From Mycobacterium colombiense (GTDB lineage Bacteria; Actinomycetota; Actinomycetes; Mycobacteriales; Mycobacteriaceae): a stretch of DNA of 64,000 nt. This document shows, one piece after another, positions 1 to 9,824 of the stretch; the first letter of the stretch is position 1; each line of letters opens with the position of its first letter. Location of the stretch: NCBI RefSeq assembly GCF_003284935.1, contig NZ_QMEV01000001.1, positions 124,001 through 188,000 on the forward strand, read 5' to 3'. The notes under the pieces were generated by a model. That model worked only from the letters and a program-made list of their open reading frames with translations. It did no database searches and had not been told where the DNA came from. Position numbers and translations under genes: made by a program.

Positions 1-3000
1 GCCTGCACGCCTGCCAGCAGGCGTGCGACGTCGTGCGCATCGGCGACATCGGCGGCCACGACCCGGATTTCGCAGCCGTGCGCCTCACCGAGCGCGTCGA
101 TGCGCTGCCGGACGGCATCGGTCGGCGCCCGGCGGCCGGTCAGAACCAGATGCCCGGCGCCGTTCGCGGCCAGGTGCCCGGCGATCTCCAGCCCGACCGC
201 GCCCAGCCCCCCGGTCACCAGATACGTTGCCTCATTGCGCAGTTGCAGCGACGCGCCGCTCGGGCTCTCGGTGCGCCGGACCAACCGGGGAACGTAGACC
301 GCCTGATCACGCAACGCGAGCTGGTCTTCTTTGACCGCCGGGTCGTCTGTGCCGATCCGGTCGATGAGCCGAGACCATTCGCCGGCGGTCCCCGCTGACA
401 AGTCCGCGAGCCCACCCCAAACCTGCGGCAGCTCCAGCGATGCGGCCCGACTGAATCCCCATAAGCTGCTCTGCTGCGGCGCAACGGAATCCGTATCGGT
501 GACGCGCTGCGCGCCGCGCGTGACCACCCAGATGGGGCTGCGCAGCTCGGCGGCGGCCGCGGCCCGAAACAGCCGCCGCGTTCCGCCGAGGATCCGGTGT
601 TGCATGCGCAGCAGCGAGCGCATCGATGGCGTGGTCCCGGCATCCAGGCCCGCGGCATGCACGATGCGTAGCGTCGAATCCTGCGCGGCGGTGCGCAGCA
701 CGCCCGCCAGCCGTTCCTCGTCCGCGTCGGACACCGGCAGGCCGGTGACCTCGAATCGGTGGTTGCGAGCGGTCAGCGCGTCGATCAGCGGCTGAATCGG
801 GTCGGTTTCGTCGGCGACGACGATCCAGCGCGCTTCCCCGCCCACGTCCGCCGGGGAAAGCTCGGCGGTCGATGTGTCCCAGCGGATCTCGTAGCGGTCA
901 TTCTCGATGGACCTGGTGCTGCGCTGTTGATTGTGTTGCGCGGCAAGCTTGGTGAGCACCTGCAAGGTCTGATGATCGTCGCTGCCACCGTCGAGCATGG
1001 TCGCGAGTTCCTCGATCCGGCCGTCCTCGAGAAGGCGGACCGCCTCGGTGCGCGGTCCACCGACGTCGCGCCGTTGGTCGGTGCGCTCGCGATCCTGGAA
1101 CCAGTACTGACGGCGCTCGAAGGGATAGGTGGGCAAGTCGAGCTTGCGCGCGTGGGCCTGCCCGAAGGCGGCGAAGTCGGGCAGGTGGCCCGCGACATAC
1201 GCATCGGCGAGCGCTTCGGTGATCTGGCGGTGGTCGGCGGCGTTGCGGCGCAGCGACGCGATCGCCCGCGGTGCGGTCGCCGGGTCGGGCCACGCGCTCA
1301 GCGCCGAGGCGGTAAGCACCGGTCGCGGGCCGATCTCGAGCAACACCTTGCAGCTCAGCTCCGCAAGGGTGCGCACGCTCTTGGCGAATTCGACCGGCTG
1401 GCGCGCGTGCCGGCGCCAGTAAGCGCCGTCGAGCTTCACGCTGCGGCCGAGCGCGGCGCCGGTGCGGTTGTCGATCAGTATTCGTTGCGGCGCTGTGAAC
1501 TCGAACCGCCCCGCATACGATTCGAATTCGTCGAGAATCGGGTCCAGCAGCGCCGAGTGGAAGGCGTGGCTGGTGTCCAGCCAGTCGCACCGGACACCGT
1601 CGGCCGACACCGCGGCCACCGCCCGCTCCAAGTCCGTTGCGGGCCCCGACAGTACCGTGTTGGCGCCGTTGTAGGCGGCCACCGACAGGCTCGGGTAGTC
1701 GTCGGTGAGCCGCTCGACCCGCTCGGCGGCGGTGAACACCGCGACCATCCGGCCACCGGAAGGCAGGCTGCCGAACAGGCGACCCCGTTCGGCCATCAGC
1801 AAGGCGCCGTCTTCGAGACTGAACACGCCCGCCACGCAGGCCGCCGAATACTGGCCAACGCTGTGGCCCAACACCACGTCGGGCTCAAATCCCCACGACT
1901 GCCATAGCCGGGCCAGGCCCATCTCCACCGCGAACAGCGCGGGTTGCGCGTAGGAGGTTTGCTGCAGCGCCCCTTCGGCGTCCGGGCCGTCCGCGTCGAA
2001 AACGACGTCCAGCAACGGCCTTTCGAGAACGTCTGCGACCGCGGCGGCGCAACGGTTCAGCGTCTCGGCGAACACCGGCTCGGTGTCGAACAACTCGCGG
2101 GCCATGCCGGGATATTGGCTGCCCTGACCGGTGAACAGCCACGCCGTCTTCGGTGGCTCATGGGATTCTCCGCGGAACAACCCCGGCGCTGGGCGGTCTT
2201 CCGCGAGGGCGCCGAGTAGCTCCATTGCAGATTCTCGCGAGTTGACCACCAGCGCGGCCCGCTGCTCCAGGTGAGCCCGGCCCGCCCCGGCGGTGAAACA
2301 CACGTCGGCGAGGGTGGCTTCCGGGTGCGCGCCCAGCCAGCTGCGGTAGTCGGCCGCGAGCTGTGCCAGCGCGGCGGGCGTGCGCGCCGAAAGCGGGAGG
2401 ATGCTGAACCGGCGGTTGCCGGAATGCTCGACCGGAAGCGGTGCAGGGGAAACCCGTTCCGTTTGCTCGGGCGCTTCGGAGAGGATGACGTGAGCGTTGG
2501 TGCCGGCGAATCCAAACGAGCTGACTCCGGCGATCCGCGGCTCTCCGTTGCGTTCCCAGGCCGTGGCCTGCTCGACAACCTGCACCGCAAGCCGGTCCCA
2601 CGGGATGTGGGGCGAGGGGTTCTGGAAGTGAAGGTGTTGCGGCAGCAGCTCGTTCTCGAGCGACAGGATGACCTTGATGACCCCGGCGATGCCCGCGGCC
2701 GCTTCCAGGTGACCGATGTTCGTCTTCACCGAGCCCATCAGCAGCGGCCGGCCGGGGTCGCGACCGGCGCCGAGCACCGCACCCGCGGCCTGAGCTTCGA
2801 TGGGGTCACCCAGCGAGGTCCCGGTGCCGTGCGCTTCCAGGTAGCCGACGTCACGGGGTTCGAGGTCGGCCCGCTTGAGCGCATCGGCGATAACCCTTTG
2901 CTGGGCAACGCCGTTGGGCACGGTCAAGCCGCCCGAAGCGCCGTCCTGGTTGATCGCGCTGCCGCGGATCACGGCGCGGATCCGGTCGCCGTCGCGGATC

Positions 3001-3785
3001 GCGTCCTCGAGGCGCTTGATCACGATGACACCGCAGCCCTCGCCGCGCACGTAGCCGTCCGCGGCAGCGTCGAATGTCTTGCATCGCCCGTCGGGGGCGA
3101 GCATGTGCGCGCTGGAGAACGTGATCATGGTCGCCGGGGTGAGCAGGACGTTCGCACCGCCGGCCAGCGCCAGGTCGCATTCCCCCAGGCGCAGCGCCTG
3201 GCAGGCCTGATGGATGGCCACCAGTGACGAGCTGCACGCCGTGTCGACGGCGACGGCCGGACCCTGCAGCCCCAGCCGATAGCTGATCCGGCCGGCCGCC
3301 GCGGCGTTCGATGTCCCGATGGCCAGGTAGGCCTCGATTTCGGGGTAGGTCAGCGCGTCGGATGCCATTCCCAGGTAGTCGTGCGTGGCCAAACCGACGA
3401 AGACACCGGTATTGCTGTCCGCCAAATCGGTTGGCGCAGTGCCTGAATGCTCCACCGCGCGCCATGCCGTTTCCAGCAAGATGCGGTGCTGCGGGTCCAT
3501 CAACCTGACCTCGCGGGTCGACATGCCGAAGAACGGCGCGTCGAATCCCGTGACGTCGTCGACGAAACCGGCACGACGGGTGACGACCTTGCCGGGCGCG
3601 CCCGGTTCCGGGTCGAAGAATTCGTCGACGTCCCAGCGGTCCTGCGGCACTTCGGATATCGCGTCGCGCCCGTGCCGCAACACATCCCAGAACTCATCGG
3701 CGTCGGCGGCTCCCGGGAATCGAGCCGCGTAACCGATGATCGCAAAACCCGATGCCGGCTCTCCCGGACCTTCGACGGATGCCAT
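1..3785 (-). CDS. Type I polyketide synthase, N-terminal part (KS-AT-KR visible), cut by left edge
   Basis: Iterative or modular PKS that would build a fatty acyl chain for a trehalose lipid. About 1261 residues are visible from the ATG at 3785. The ketosynthase (about residues 12-430) has the active-site motif DTACSSS with Cys184 and histidines His319 (EAHGTGT) and His359. The acyltransferase (about 530-850) has GHSVG with Ser642 and the HAFH motif at 740-743, which is typical of malonyl-CoA specificity. A ketoreductase follows, with the NADPH loop TGGLGAVG at 1191-1198. Only about 330 residues separate AT and the KR loop, enough for the KR structural subdomain but not for DH plus ER. The usual mycobacterial order AT-DH-ER-KR is therefore not followed in this module. 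The reading frame stays open across all checked motifs. It is divergent from the papA operon. Further modules, DH, ER and ACP would lie beyond the edge. Confidence 0.93.
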   Translation of the reverse strand, partial: MASVEGPGEPASGFAIIGYAARFPGAADADEFWDVLRHGRDAISEVPQDRWDVDEFFDPEPGAPGKVVTRRAGFVDDVTGFDAPFFGMSTREVRLMDPQHRILLETAWRAVEHSGTAPTDLADSNTGVFVGLATHDYLGMASDALTYPEIEAYLAIGTSNAAAAGRISYRLGLQGPAVAVDTACSSSLVAIHQACQALRLGECDLALAGGANVLLTPATMITFSSAHMLAPDGRCKTFDAAADGYVRGEGCGVIVIKRLEDAIRDGDRIRAVIRGSAINQDGASGGLTVPNGVAQQRVIADALKRADLEPRDVGYLEAHGTGTSLGDPIEAQAAGAVLGAGRDPGRPLLMGSVKTNIGHLEAAAGIAGVIKVILSLENELLPQHLHFQNPSPHIPWDRLAVQVVEQATAWERNGEPRIAGVSSFGFAGTNAHVILSEAPEQTERVSPAPLPVEHSGNRRFSILPLSARTPAALAQLAADYRSWLGAHPEATLADVCFTAGAGRAHLEQRAALVVNSRESAMELLGALAEDRPAPGLFRGESHEPPKTAWLFTGQGSQYPGMARELFDTEPVFAETLNRCAAAVADVLERPLLDVVFDADGPDAEGALQQTSYAQPALFAVEMGLARLWQSWGFEPDVVLGHSVGQYSAACVAGVFSLEDGALLMAERGRLFGSLPSGGRMVAVFTAAERVERLTDDYPSLSVAAYNGANTVLSGPATDLERAVAAVSADGVRCDWLDTSHAFHSALLDPILDEFESYAGRFEFTAPQRILIDNRTGAALGRSVKLDGAYWRRHARQPVEFAKSVRTLAELSCKVLLEIGPRPVLTASALSAWPDPATAPRAIASLRRNAADHRQITEALADAYVAGHLPDFAAFGQAHARKLDLPTYPFERRQYWFQDRERTDQRRDVGGPRTEAVRLLEDGRIEELATMLDGGSDDHQTLQVLTKLAAQHNQQRSTRSIENDRYEIRWDTSTAELSPADVGGEARWIVVADETDPIQPLIDALTARNHRFEVTGLPVSDADEERLAGVLRTAAQDSTLRIVHAAGLDAGTTPSMRSLLRMQHRILGGTRRLFRAAAAAELRSPIWVVTRGAQRVTDTDSVAPQQSSLWGFSRAASLELPQVWGGLADLSAGTAGEWSRLIDRIGTDDPAVKEDQLALRDQAVYVPRLVRRTESPSGASLQLRNEATYLVTGGLGAVGLEIAGHLAANGAGHLVLTGRRAPTDAVRQRIDALGEAHGCEIRVVAADVADAHDVARLLAGVQ

Positions 3786-4022
3786 GCGCTTGTCCTCTCT
3801 TGGCCGGTCACGATCGATCCCCACGGGAGGCCGGTTGCGCCCGGAGAATCGTTTCCTGAGGCCGGCACTGCCACCGCAGCGCCCGCACCGCGCAACGACG
3901 GCCGGTGCGGCCGCCGCCCTGCGTCCCGTCCGGCCGTTCGATCGCTACAACGGCCCGCCGGATCCGTGAGCGAGTGTAGGCGGTGGCCGCGCACGCCTGC
4001 GACGGCGATCACCCCGAGGGTT

Positions 4023-4028
4023 TATCTT
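4023..4028 (+). promoter_or_regulatory. Candidate -10 box (TATCTT) for the papA operon
   Basis: The 294-bp divergent space between the pks start (3785) and the papA start (4080) must hold promoters for both directions. TATCTT fits the mycobacterial TANNNT -10 pattern and would give a leader of about 45 nt. That leader carries the strong Shine-Dalgarno GAGGAGG at 4065-4071. No convincing -35 element was seen, and no promoter was resolved for the pks strand. Confidence 0.3.
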
Positions 4029-4079
4029 GGTCTCGCCGCCAGGGTGGCCGTGGTCGTTTGAACCGAGGAGGACGAAGTT

Positions 4080-5501
4080 TTGCGCATCGGGAAGATTACG
4101 ATCGGCGCACTCGGCGACTGGAAGCTCACCCCGGGATCGGTCATTTCCTGGCATCCGACGGCCGCGGCGGCCGAAAAGGTCCGACAGGCGCCGGTCAGCT
4201 CGGTGCCGGTCAGCTACATGCAGAGCCAACATCTCCGCAATTACTGTGAACGGACCGCCGCGGGGCTGAATTTCTCCCGGCAGATCATCGCCACCTGTGA
4301 AGTGCCCGGGAAGTGCGACGTTGCCGCCATGAACCACGCCGTCAACGCGTATCTGCGTCGGCACGACACATTCCGCAGCTGGTTCGAGCACACCGGCGAC
4401 GGAGAGTTCGTCAGGCACACCTTCAGCGATCCCGCCGATATCGAGTTCGCTCCGATCGAGCAGGGCGAGATGACGGCCGACGAAATACACGCTCACGTCG
4501 TGGCCATTCCGAATCCGCTGAAGTGGGGCTGCTTTACCTTCGGGATCATTCAAAGCGAAAGTCACTTCACCTTCTTCGCCGCCATGGATCACGTCCACGG
4601 TGACGCCACCTTGATCGGCACCACGATGATGGAGGCCAACGGCATGTACACGGCGTTGAGCGGCGGCGGTGAGGCCCTCGCTCTTCCCGATGCCGGCAGC
4701 TTCGATGACTTCTGCACCCGCGAACGCGAATTCACGTCAGCGCTGACCGTGGATTCCCCGGAGGTGCGCGCGTGGATTGACTTCGCCGAGAACAACGATG
4801 GCGGCTTTCCCGAGTTCCCGCTCCCGCTCGGTGACCCGCGGGAGTCTCATAGCAGCGACATGACCTCCCAACTGCTGATGGACGCGGCGCAGACGGAACG
4901 GTTCGAATCGGCCTGCGCGGCGGTCGGTGCGCGCTTCGTCGGTGGCCTGTTCGCCTGCCTTGCCTTGGTGGAGCACGAATTCACGGGTGCCCTCACCTAC
5001 CACGGGCTCACTCCCAGGGATTCCCGCAAAGCCACGGACAATTTCATGACGCAGGGCTGGTTCACGGGTCTGATCCCCATCACCGTGCCCATAGCCGCCG
5101 CCTCGTTCGGCGAAGCCGCGTGGGCGGCGCAGGCGTCCTTCGATTCGAATCTGGACATGGCGAAGGTTCCCTATTACCGCGTGATGGAACTAGCGCCGTG
5201 GTTGCGCTGGCCGCAACCGAACTTTCCGGTGTCGAATTTCTTTCATGGCGGCGCCGCTCCGCTCAATGCCATTCTCGCCGCGGCCGACCTGGGACTCGCG
5301 AACAACATCGGAATTTATCCCGACGGCCGCTATTCCTACCAACTGACTATTTACATATTCCGGTATGGGGAAGGCACGTTCATGGCGATCATGCATCCGG
5401 ACAACCCGGTCGCCCGCAAATCGGTGGTCCGCTACATGGAAGCTATGAAGTCGGTCTGCGTGCGGGTCGCCGGCAGCGGGAGCTGGGGACGCGTCGCGTA
5501 G
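4080..5501 (+). CDS. papA3: PapA-family acyltransferase (PapA3-like)
   Basis: Polyketide-associated acyltransferase of the condensation-domain superfamily, expected to transfer acyl groups to trehalose. At 473 residues it has the usual PapA length. The catalytic HxxxD motif is HVHGD at residues 171-175. The C-terminal part carries the PapA-type segment around PDGRYSYQLT. The chosen start is a TTG at 4080, because GAGGAGG at 4065-4071 lies 8 nt upstream and the encoded N-terminus reads MRIGKITIG, as expected for this family. It is the first gene of a plus-strand series papA-mmpL-esterase-fadD-gap and is divergent from the pks. The name papA3 is by analogy with trehalose polyphleate and diacyltrehalose loci. 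Orthology was not tested, and another PapA subgroup is possible. Confidence 0.9.
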   Translation: MRIGKITIGALGDWKLTPGSVISWHPTAAAAEKVRQAPVSSVPVSYMQSQHLRNYCERTAAGLNFSRQIIATCEVPGKCDVAAMNHAVNAYLRRHDTFRSWFEHTGDGEFVRHTFSDPADIEFAPIEQGEMTADEIHAHVVAIPNPLKWGCFTFGIIQSESHFTFFAAMDHVHGDATLIGTTMMEANGMYTALSGGGEALALPDAGSFDDFCTREREFTSALTVDSPEVRAWIDFAENNDGGFPEFPLPLGDPRESHSSDMTSQLLMDAAQTERFESACAAVGARFVGGLFACLALVEHEFTGALTYHGLTPRDSRKATDNFMTQGWFTGLIPITVPIAAASFGEAAWAAQASFDSNLDMAKVPYYRVMELAPWLRWPQPNFPVSNFFHGGAAPLNAILAAADLGLANNIGIYPDGRYSYQLTIYIFRYGEGTFMAIMHPDNPVARKSVVRYMEAMKSVCVRVAGSGSWGRVA

Positions 5502-5619
5502 CGTGGAGCACTTCGATGGCTCGTGAGGCGAATGTGCATGGTGTGACCGGGCTCGGGCGAACGCGGCCGAGAGTCCCCGGCGGGCACACCCGACGGCGCC
5601 GAACGGGGATGAGGGCGAT

Positions 5620-8600
5620 ATGCGGCGGCTAGCCGATTTCGTGGTGCGCTGGCCCTGGGCGGTAGTGGGGATCTGGATCGCGATTGCGGTCGCGCTACCT
5701 CTGAGCTTCCCGTCACTGGGTGAGATGGCCGAGAAGCATCCGCTGGCGATCCTGCCCAGCGACGCGCCGTCGAGCGTCACCGCCCGCAAGATGACCGAAG
5801 CGTTTCACGAATCGGGGTCGGAGAACCTGTTGTTGGTCGTGTTGACCGACGACAAGGGGCTCGGCCCGGCCGACGAAGCCACCTACGGCAAACTCGTGGA
5901 CGCGCTGCGCTGCGACACGCGAGATGTGTTGATGCTGCAGGACTTCGCCAGCACGCCGGCGTTGCGCTCCGTCGTCACCAGCAAGGATCACAAGGCGTGG
6001 GTGCTGCCGGTCGGCGTTGCGGGCGAGTTGGGCACCCCCCGCTCGTACGCCGCCTTCAACCGGATCGGCGACATCGTCAAGCAGGCTCTCGCCGGCACAG
6101 CGCTGACGGCGAACCTCACCGGCCCGGCGGCGACCGTCGCTGACCTCACGGCCGCGGGCGCTCGGGATCGCCTCCCGATCGAGCTGGCGATCGCGGTCAT
6201 GGTGCTCATCGTCCTGCTGGTGATCTACCGCAGCGCGGTCACCATGCTGCTGCCGTTGCTGACCATCGGGATATCCCTGGTGATCGCGCAGGCGGTGGTA
6301 GCGGGCTACTCCCAACTGACCGGGTCGGGCGTCTCGAACCAGGCCGTCGTGTTCTTGAGCGCCATCATGGCCGGAGCCGGAACGGATTACGCGGTCTTTC
6401 TCATCAGCCGCTATCACGACTACCTGCGGTCGGGTGCGACTTCCGACCAGGCGGTCAGGCGCGCGATGTTCTCGATCGGAAAGGTGATCGCCGCATCCGC
6501 CGCCACCGTCGGGGTCACGTTCCTGCTGATCAGCTTCGCCCGAATGGGTGTGTTCAAAACGGTCGGGGCGTCGTCGGCGATCGGGATCGGTGTGGCGTTC
6601 CTCGCCGCGTTGACGTTGCTGCCGGCGATTCTGGTGCTTGCGGGGCGGCGCGGCTTGGTCAAGCCGCGGCGCGAGCTGACCGCCCGATTCTGGCGGCGTT
6701 CCGGCATCCGCATCGTGCGACGCCCGAGGGTCAACCTGGTCGCCAGCGTGCTCGTGTTGATCGTCCTGGCCAGCTGCGCCGGCCTGGTGCGTTACAACTA
6801 CGACGACCGCAAGGCGCTGCGGCCTTCCGCGCCGAGCTCCATCGGATACACCGCGCTGGAGCGGCACTTCCCGGTCAACCAGTCCATCCCGCAGTACATC
6901 CTGGTCCAGTCCCCGCGCGACCTGCGCACGCCCAAGGCACTCGCGGACTTGGAGCAAATGGCGGACCGGGTCAGTCAACTGCCGAATGTGGCTGCGGTCA
7001 GCGGCATTACGCGCCCCACCGGCAACGTGCCGGAACAATTCCGAGCCACCTACCAGGCGGGCGCTATCGGCACGCTGCTGGCCGGCGGGTCCACCCTGAT
7101 CAAAGACCACACCAACGACCTGAATCGCCTGGTAGACGGGGCCGGCACGTTGGCCGACAACCTCGGCGACATGCGGGGCCAGGTGATTCAGCTCGCCGCC
7201 GGCGTCCAGGAGCTCGAGACCGCGTTCTCGTCGACGAAGAACCAGTACACCGGCGATGCGCTGGTGAAAGAGGTCGATCTCGCGGCCCAGCTCGTGGACC
7301 ACGTCAACGCGCTCAGCAACGCCATGGGCTGGAATTTCTCGGCGGCCAAGAACATGTTCGCCTGGATCGGCCCGGTGCTGGGGGCGCTGCAGGGGAACCC
7401 CCGATGCGACGTCGACCCGTCGTGCAGCGCCACCCGCGGGACATTCGAGCAACTCGTCGGCTCGCGCGACCAAGCAGACCTCGACGCGATCAATGACTTG
7501 GCTCACCAACTGCAGGAATACCCGGACAAGCACGCGCTGAAAGCGTCGTCAGACCGCCTGCGCGCCGCGTTGGCAAAGCTCACCAACGTGCTGCATTCGC
7601 TGGGCATGGACAAACCCGGTGGCCTGCAATCGAACCTGAACACCTTGCAAGACGGCGCAAACCGGTTCGCCGGTGGCAGCCGCCAAATCGCCGACGCGGT
7701 GGCTCAGGTCGTCGACCAGGTCAAGCAGCTCGGCAGCGGCCTCAACGAGTCGGCGGCGTTTCTGCTGTCGCTGAAACGCGACGCGGCGCAAACCTCGATG
7801 GCCGGATTCAACATCCCGCCCCAGCTCCTGCACCTGGCGGAGTTCCAGAAGGCCGCCAAGGCATTCATCTCGCCGGACGGTCACTCGGTGCGGTACCTGG
7901 TTCAGACGAAACTCAATCCGTTCAGCACCGACGCCATGGATCAGGTCAACGCGATCGAAGCGGCCGCGCGGGGTGCCCAGCCGAATACCGCACTGGCGGA
8001 CGCGACGGTGTCGATGGCCGGGTACACCGTGGCCCTCAAGGACACGCGCGACTACTACCAGCACGACATCCGGTTCATCATCGCCGTAACCCTCTTGGTC
8101 GTGCTGGTGACCCTGGTCGCGCTGCTGCGTGCGATCGTTGCCCCGCTGTATCTCGTTGCCTCCGTGGTCATTTCGTATTTGTCCGCGGTGGGAATCGGGG
8201 TGCTGGTAATCCAGTACCTGCTGGGGCAGCAATTACATTGGAGTGTGCCCCCGCTGGCGTTCGTGGTGCTGGTCGCGGTGGGAGCCGACTACAACATGCT
8301 GCTCGTCTCGCGGATGCGGGAGGAGTCGCCGCACAGCATGCGGTACGGCATCATCCGGACCCTGGGTTCGACGGGCGGCGTGATCACGGCGGCGGGTCTG
8401 ATCTTTGCCGCCTCGATGTGCGGCCTGTTGTTTTCCAGCATCAGCACCGTGGTCCAGGGCGGTTTCGTGATCGGGGTGGGAATTTTGCTGGACACCTTCT
8501 TGGTGCGCACCATCACGGTTCCCGCGATCGCCGCCCTGGTCGGACGCGCGAATTGGTGGCCCTCCCGAGCGGCCGCGCCGGCGGGCGGGCGGCTCGCGGC

Positions 8601-8643
8601 CTCGCCGCTACCCCAGGGACGCGCCGAGCCGCAGCCCGGTTAG
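5620..8643 (+). CDS. mmpL10: MmpL-family RND lipid transporter (MmpL10-like)
   Basis: Inner-membrane RND transporter expected to move the acylated trehalose product to the periplasm. The 1007 residues show the MmpL plan: TM1 near residues 12-30, a periplasmic domain, a TM2-6 block (about 186-345), a second large periplasmic domain (about 400-750) and a second TM block (about 765-970). The proton-relay Asp-Tyr pairs are visible as GTDY with Asp256-Tyr257 and GADY with Asp890-Tyr891. Start ATG 5620 follows a GAGGG at 5611-5615. It lies 118 bp downstream of papA and 57 bp before the esterase gene. No MmpS partner is attached, as for MmpL10 in known loci. The substrate is inferred from the neighbours. 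Confidence 0.92.
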   Translation: MRRLADFVVRWPWAVVGIWIAIAVALPLSFPSLGEMAEKHPLAILPSDAPSSVTARKMTEAFHESGSENLLLVVLTDDKGLGPADEATYGKLVDALRCDTRDVLMLQDFASTPALRSVVTSKDHKAWVLPVGVAGELGTPRSYAAFNRIGDIVKQALAGTALTANLTGPAATVADLTAAGARDRLPIELAIAVMVLIVLLVIYRSAVTMLLPLLTIGISLVIAQAVVAGYSQLTGSGVSNQAVVFLSAIMAGAGTDYAVFLISRYHDYLRSGATSDQAVRRAMFSIGKVIAASAATVGVTFLLISFARMGVFKTVGASSAIGIGVAFLAALTLLPAILVLAGRRGLVKPRRELTARFWRRSGIRIVRRPRVNLVASVLVLIVLASCAGLVRYNYDDRKALRPSAPSSIGYTALERHFPVNQSIPQYILVQSPRDLRTPKALADLEQMADRVSQLPNVAAVSGITRPTGNVPEQFRATYQAGAIGTLLAGGSTLIKDHTNDLNRLVDGAGTLADNLGDMRGQVIQLAAGVQELETAFSSTKNQYTGDALVKEVDLAAQLVDHVNALSNAMGWNFSAAKNMFAWIGPVLGALQGNPRCDVDPSCSATRGTFEQLVGSRDQADLDAINDLAHQLQEYPDKHALKASSDRLRAALAKLTNVLHSLGMDKPGGLQSNLNTLQDGANRFAGGSRQIADAVAQVVDQVKQLGSGLNESAAFLLSLKRDAAQTSMAGFNIPPQLLHLAEFQKAAKAFISPDGHSVRYLVQTKLNPFSTDAMDQVNAIEAAARGAQPNTALADATVSMAGYTVALKDTRDYYQHDIRFIIAVTLLVVLVTLVALLRAIVAPLYLVASVVISYLSAVGIGVLVIQYLLGQQLHWSVPPLAFVVLVAVGADYNMLLVSRMREESPHSMRYGIIRTLGSTGGVITAAGLIFAASMCGLLFSSISTVVQGGFVIGVGILLDTFLVRTITVPAIAALVGRANWWPSRAAAPAGGRLAASPLPQGRAEPQPG

Positions 8644-8700
8644 CACCCGCAGGGGATGTGTGTGAGACTACGAGGCGAATTCGAGCGGTCAGGAGTAGGG

Positions 8701-9813
8701 ATGAAGAAGCTGCTCGCAGGAGTTACGACGCTGGTAACCGTAGCTGCCACAGGCTGTTTCGGCGTCAACACCGCGACGGCTGACGACGCGCCGATCGGCG
8801 GTCCGCCGACCCCGGGGGCACCGGGCGACCAGACGGCGTTCGCCCTCGGCGGCGCTCACGTTGCGGGCATCCCCTACGACGAATACATCCGTCAGGAAGG
8901 CGCCCAATGGTTCCCCGGCCAGAAGCGCCAGATCGTTCCCTACCCCGCGGGCCAGATCCAGGGGCACGTCCTCGAGCGACTCTTCCCGGGCATCGGCAAG
9001 CTCGATGAGCAGTTCCCGGGCCTGGGTGTGGACGGCCCCAGCATCGGCGAGTCGGTCGTCGAGGGCATAGACAACCTCGATGCGGCGGTCCGCACCGGCC
9101 GCCCGGGCACGGCGATCGGCTTGTCCGAGGGCGGGTTCGTGGTCGACGGCGAACAGGCCCGGCTGGCGACTGACCCGGCCGCTCCCCCGCCGGACAAGCT
9201 GAACTTCGCCACGTTCGGCGACCCGATCGGGCATCACGCCTTCGGCCAGAGCTTTCTGACCGCCATGTTCCCGGTCGGCAGCGTCGTTCCCGCGCTCGAC
9301 TACACCATGCCACCGCAGTACGAAAGTCAATACGACACAAACAGATTCGTGGCCGCCTACGATTTGATCGCCGACTTCCCCGACCGGCCCGACAACATGT
9401 TCGCTCTGGCGAACACGCTGCTGGGCCTGGCCACCGGCCACACGGCGGTGGCCTTCACCAACCCGAGCATGGTGCCCCCGCAGAACATCAGGACGACGAT
9501 CAACTCGAGGGGCGCCAAAGACACGACGATCATGGTCCCCGAAAAGCACCTGCCGCTCGTCATGCCGCTGAAATACATCGGGATCGACGAAGGCACGCTG
9601 GACAAGCTCGACGCGATCCTGATTCCCCGGGTGAATGCGGGCTACTCGCGCAACGACGACCCGGCGACCGCGCCGGTCCAGGTGGACCCGGTGCACGGCT
9701 TCGACCCCGCGGAAGTCATCGCGCCGGTCAACCAGGCCGCACTGGGCAGCGGCGACCCGCTGTCACAGCTCGTCAGCGGCGCCACGTCCGCGCTGTCCCA
9801 GGGCACCGGCTAG
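8701..9813 (+). CDS. Secreted PE-PPE-domain esterase/acyltransferase (Chp2 or TPP 'PE' type)
   Basis: Serine hydrolase of the PE-PPE domain family (alpha/beta hydrolase fold). Relatives at acyltrehalose loci carry out the last transacylation steps on the outside of the cell. The ATG at 8701 is preferred over an in-frame start at 8656, because GGAGTAGGG lies just upstream and it begins a signal peptide ([16 protein letters not shown], then a hydrophobic run to about residue 28). The predicted nucleophile is Ser142 in GLSEGG. The 370-residue length is typical for Chp proteins. A Cys near residue 19 could make it a lipoprotein, but no good lipobox was seen. It sits between mmpL and fadD with 11 bp to the next gene, so cotranscription is likely. 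Confidence 0.85.
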   Translation: MKKLLAGVTTLVTVAATGCFGVNTATADDAPIGGPPTPGAPGDQTAFALGGAHVAGIPYDEYIRQEGAQWFPGQKRQIVPYPAGQIQGHVLERLFPGIGKLDEQFPGLGVDGPSIGESVVEGIDNLDAAVRTGRPGTAIGLSEGGFVVDGEQARLATDPAAPPPDKLNFATFGDPIGHHAFGQSFLTAMFPVGSVVPALDYTMPPQYESQYDTNRFVAAYDLIADFPDRPDNMFALANTLLGLATGHTAVAFTNPSMVPPQNIRTTINSRGAKDTTIMVPEKHLPLVMPLKYIGIDEGTLDKLDAILIPRVNAGYSRNDDPATAPVQVDPVHGFDPAEVIAPVNQAALGSGDPLSQLVSGATSALSQGTG

Positions 9814-9824
9814 ACGACGCGCCT

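Noticed and set aside
759-1907. Open frame of 382 codons on the plus strand across the PKS
   Set aside because: It is antisense to the PKS AT region, where KS, AT and KR motifs all lie in one minus-strand frame. Long opposite-strand frames are expected at this GC content.
5713-7533. Open frame of 606 codons on the minus strand opposite mmpL
   Set aside because: The composition is rich in Arg, Gln and His with no domain pattern. The plus strand carries an intact MmpL with all family motifs.
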